Assembly: GCA_030145015.1 (NCBI GenBank)
Contig: JAQYWI010000123.1
Location: 1-16,708 of the forward strand
Direction of reading: 5' to 3'
DNA: 16,708 nt
Source: Desulfobacterales bacterium
GTDB lineage: Bacteria > Desulfobacterota > Desulfobacteria > Desulfobacterales > JAHEIW01
Shown here: piece by piece, positions 15,083 to 16,708 of the stretch
Layout of the letters: every line of letters starts with the position of its first letter
Numbering within the stretch: the first letter of the stretch is position 1
The notes under the pieces: model-generated
What the model saw: only the letters and a program-made list of their open reading frames with translations
What the model was told of the DNA's origin: nothing
Databases searched by the model: none
Program-made: the position numbers and the translations under genes

Positions 15083-15297
15083 GTCAAGTTAAAACCCCTG
15101 AATTTCATCTAATATTAAAGGACCCCCACCGGTCAAATCGGATTTTACACCCTGAGTAATACCGCCGGCTTTATCAGGTACCCTTTCACCCGCGATCGTA
15201 TTAAAATTAATGTAAATTCAACAAATTGGCTTAAAGATATATCTATTTCTGCCGATAGTCTAAATTGGAACATACGAACTTCTATGGGCAGCGAAAA

Positions 15298-16708
15298 ATG
15301 GATGAAAAAAAAGAAAATGAAACGCAAGCTGAGTTGGAATCCTCCGCGGATGCCAATTCGGTTTCAGGCGATGAGGAAGGCGATCGGGAATCAGGATCAT
15401 TGGATGATACTCAGAAAGAACCTGAAAGCGAACCTTCTAAGATTGCGCCTGGGTCGCCCGATGATCCCTCTGAAGATGAATCCGGATCAGAAACCGCTGA
15501 TGAAATAAAAACCGAAAAGAAGCTTTCTGAAATAGAAGCAACCGGTCAACAAGCAGAGGAAGGATCTGAGTCCTCCGAAGCGTTCGAAGGGCAGGGCGAT
15601 GAAAAAAGCGATGGGTCCGATTCCGATGATGCGTCGGATACTGAAGACACTGTCACGCCGCAGGAAATTGATGAATCTGATGAAACTTCGGAGCCTGCTG
15701 CCGCCAAGACATCAAGCAAAGATGAAGAGAAGGATTCAGCCGAAGAAAAGCAAGATGATACCAATAATGACAGCACGGAGAGGGATCCGTCTGAACAACT
15801 GCCGAACGACGCTGAAGGGGAAACCGAAGACCGACCCGAATTAGAGCCCAAGAAAAAGATACCATTGGCTAAAACTGCATTGACTGCAATTGTGGTGGCG
15901 GCAATTTTTTCGGGATTTTTTATATTTGAAAATAAGTCAAACATAAAGGCCGCTATAAAGTCGAAATCTAAAGAAATTGAAAATGAAGTTGCATCTAAAG
16001 CAAGTTATCCGAAAACAAAACCGACCATCCAGGCGGATGATCCCAACTATATTTACAATGCCAAAATCAAAGAAATCAGCATGCTCAGGGAAACGTTGCT
16101 GCGTAAGAAAGAAGAAATTGGTCAGTTAAAAAAGTACTACCGGGAAGGCATTGCAGAGCTGGAAAAGGAAATTTTCGATGAAATGCGCAGCGCAAAACCT
16201 GATACATTTTTGCAGGCTCTTCAGAATAAACGCATAGAATTCGGACTTCGGACAATTCAGCGCCGGCATGCCTATATGCAGCAGCTTGACCGGCCATCAG
16301 AATGGATTTACAAGGCCTGTGAAGAATTGCTGTATCTAAAGCGCAGGGCGACGGTTGATCTTCAGGTGGCTGAAGTTGCCAGCGGCATTGATATGAACAT
16401 GCATATGCGACACATGAGTACAGCCATCGAAAAATATCGGCCTACAGCAGACCGTCTCGCTGTCGATATGACAGATGCACAACTGGAGTCCCTCGAAAAT
16501 GTATGGGAACAGATTCAAACCCGGAATTTGCAAACCTCAAATAGCCATGCCGGTTCCAAGAACGGGGTCATATCCGAACAGGTTTGCAGCGGAACCTTTA
16601 AGCGTGTGACCGAACTTTCTGAAATTTCGGTCGAAGCGGCAAAATGCATTGCCGAGATGCCGGGCTCTGATCTTTTTCTCAACGATTTAAGCGAAATTTC
16701 GCCGCGTG
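15298..16708 (+). CDS. Acidic single-pass membrane protein, coiled coil and LRR-like C-terminus (3'-partial)
   Basis: The frame from ATG 15298 stays open to the right edge (470 codons and one base). Residues 1-187 are low-complexity and highly acidic, dominated by Asp, Glu and Ser with few hydrophobics, so probably disordered. KKK (185-187) precedes one membrane helix at about 189-210 (IPLAKTALTAIVVAAIFSG). A Lys-rich juxtamembrane part and a charged helical, coiled-coil-like region follow (about 255-425, e.g. LRKKEEIGQLKKYY). The last ~40 residues (VTELSEISVEAAKCIAEM, then LFLNDLSEIS) fit the repeat pattern L..LS.EAA..IA....L.LN.L..LS, seen from memory in leucine-rich-like repeat proteins of deltaproteobacteria and planctomycetes; many more repeats may lie beyond the edge. 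The ribosome binding site is weak (GGG about 10 bases upstream). An in-frame TTG at 15265 is a less likely start; an upstream stop at 15256 limits the frame. Function unknown. Confidence 0.75.
   Translation, partial: MDEKKENETQAELESSADANSVSGDEEGDRESGSLDDTQKEPESEPSKIAPGSPDDPSEDESGSETADEIKTEKKLSEIEATGQQAEEGSESSEAFEGQGDEKSDGSDSDDASDTEDTVTPQEIDESDETSEPAAAKTSSKDEEKDSAEEKQDDTNNDSTERDPSEQLPNDAEGETEDRPELEPKKKIPLAKTALTAIVVAAIFSGFFIFENKSNIKAAIKSKSKEIENEVASKASYPKTKPTIQADDPNYIYNAKIKEISMLRETLLRKKEEIGQLKKYYREGIAELEKEIFDEMRSAKPDTFLQALQNKRIEFGLRTIQRRHAYMQQLDRPSEWIYKACEELLYLKRRATVDLQVAEVASGIDMNMHMRHMSTAIEKYRPTADRLAVDMTDAQLESLENVWEQIQTRNLQTSNSHAGSKNGVISEQVCSGTFKRVTELSEISVEAAKCIAEMPGSDLFLNDLSEISPR

Larger units (their letters stand above)
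14982..15297. other. Intergenic region between the TIR and acidic-protein genes
   Basis: 316 bases without a supported gene. It holds a GC-rich stem-loop just after the TIR stop (14992-15044) and an extended -10 promoter element at 15074-15082. The remaining ~200 bases up to the next start are AT-rich and would form the leader of the acidic protein mRNA; no riboswitch was recognised there. Confidence 0.6.

Noticed and set aside
15546..15944. Ser-rich minus-strand frame and plus-strand Lys/Arg/Met-rich frames (15284-15508, 15599-15844)
   Set aside because: They are shadows of the acidic GAT/GAA-rich region of the gene at 15298, which has the longest frame, a membrane helix and a coherent C-terminal region.

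Overview
The window looks like a stretch of chromosome from a Gram-negative, anaerobic-type bacterium, most likely a deltaproteobacterium of the Desulfobacterota (Desulfobacterales-like). This rests on gene style: a Zn-ribbon membrane protein of the kind common there, a TAXI-type TRAP transporter, an iron-dependent alcohol dehydrogenase, and many structured repeats between genes. No 16S or other taxonomic marker is present, so the placement is an inference. No tRNA, rRNA, CRISPR array, transposase or phage gene was seen.

Layout. (1) Bases 2-532 (+): 3' part of a Zn-ribbon protein with four membrane segments, ending in a probable terminator and converging on (2) a nitronate monooxygenase-like flavoprotein (583-2055, -) with an N-terminal duplicated decapeptide and a C-terminal run of five 14/15-residue coiled-coil repeats. 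(3) A minus-strand operon in the order MoxR AAA+ ATPase (5875-6819), DUF58 protein (4334-5683) and membrane-anchored transglutaminase (2310-4337). The last two overlap by 4 bp. The gap between moxR and the DUF58 gene holds a dense structured element (5713-5855), part of which recurs before the next gene at 7118-7141. (4) A plus-strand block: Fe-dependent alcohol dehydrogenase (7185-8348), TAXI solute receptor (8587-9573) and fused 4TM/12TM TRAP permease (9697-11628). It faces a convergent beta-hydroxyacid dehydrogenase (11717-12619, -) across an array of AGCT-type micro-repeats. Together these genes suggest uptake and NAD(P)-linked oxidation or reduction of a small hydroxy acid or alcohol; the substrate cannot be read from sequence.

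(5) From about 12.65 kb the style changes. There are longer, AT-rich spacers, an orphan single-pass protein with a CxxC pair (12926-13324, -), a pentapeptide-repeat plus TIR-domain protein (13767-14981, +), and a very acidic single-pass membrane protein open to the right edge (15298-16708, +). The C-terminal end visible in that last gene starts to look like leucine-rich-like repeats. This right third is the most accessory-looking part and the best place to look for an undescribed sensing or defence module, although nothing in the sequence proves that these genes work together.

Start sites were moved from the longest possible frame where a ribosome binding site favoured it (flavoprotein, TRAP permease, beta-hydroxyacid dehydrogenase). 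Both partial edge genes were read by direct translation of the open frame.
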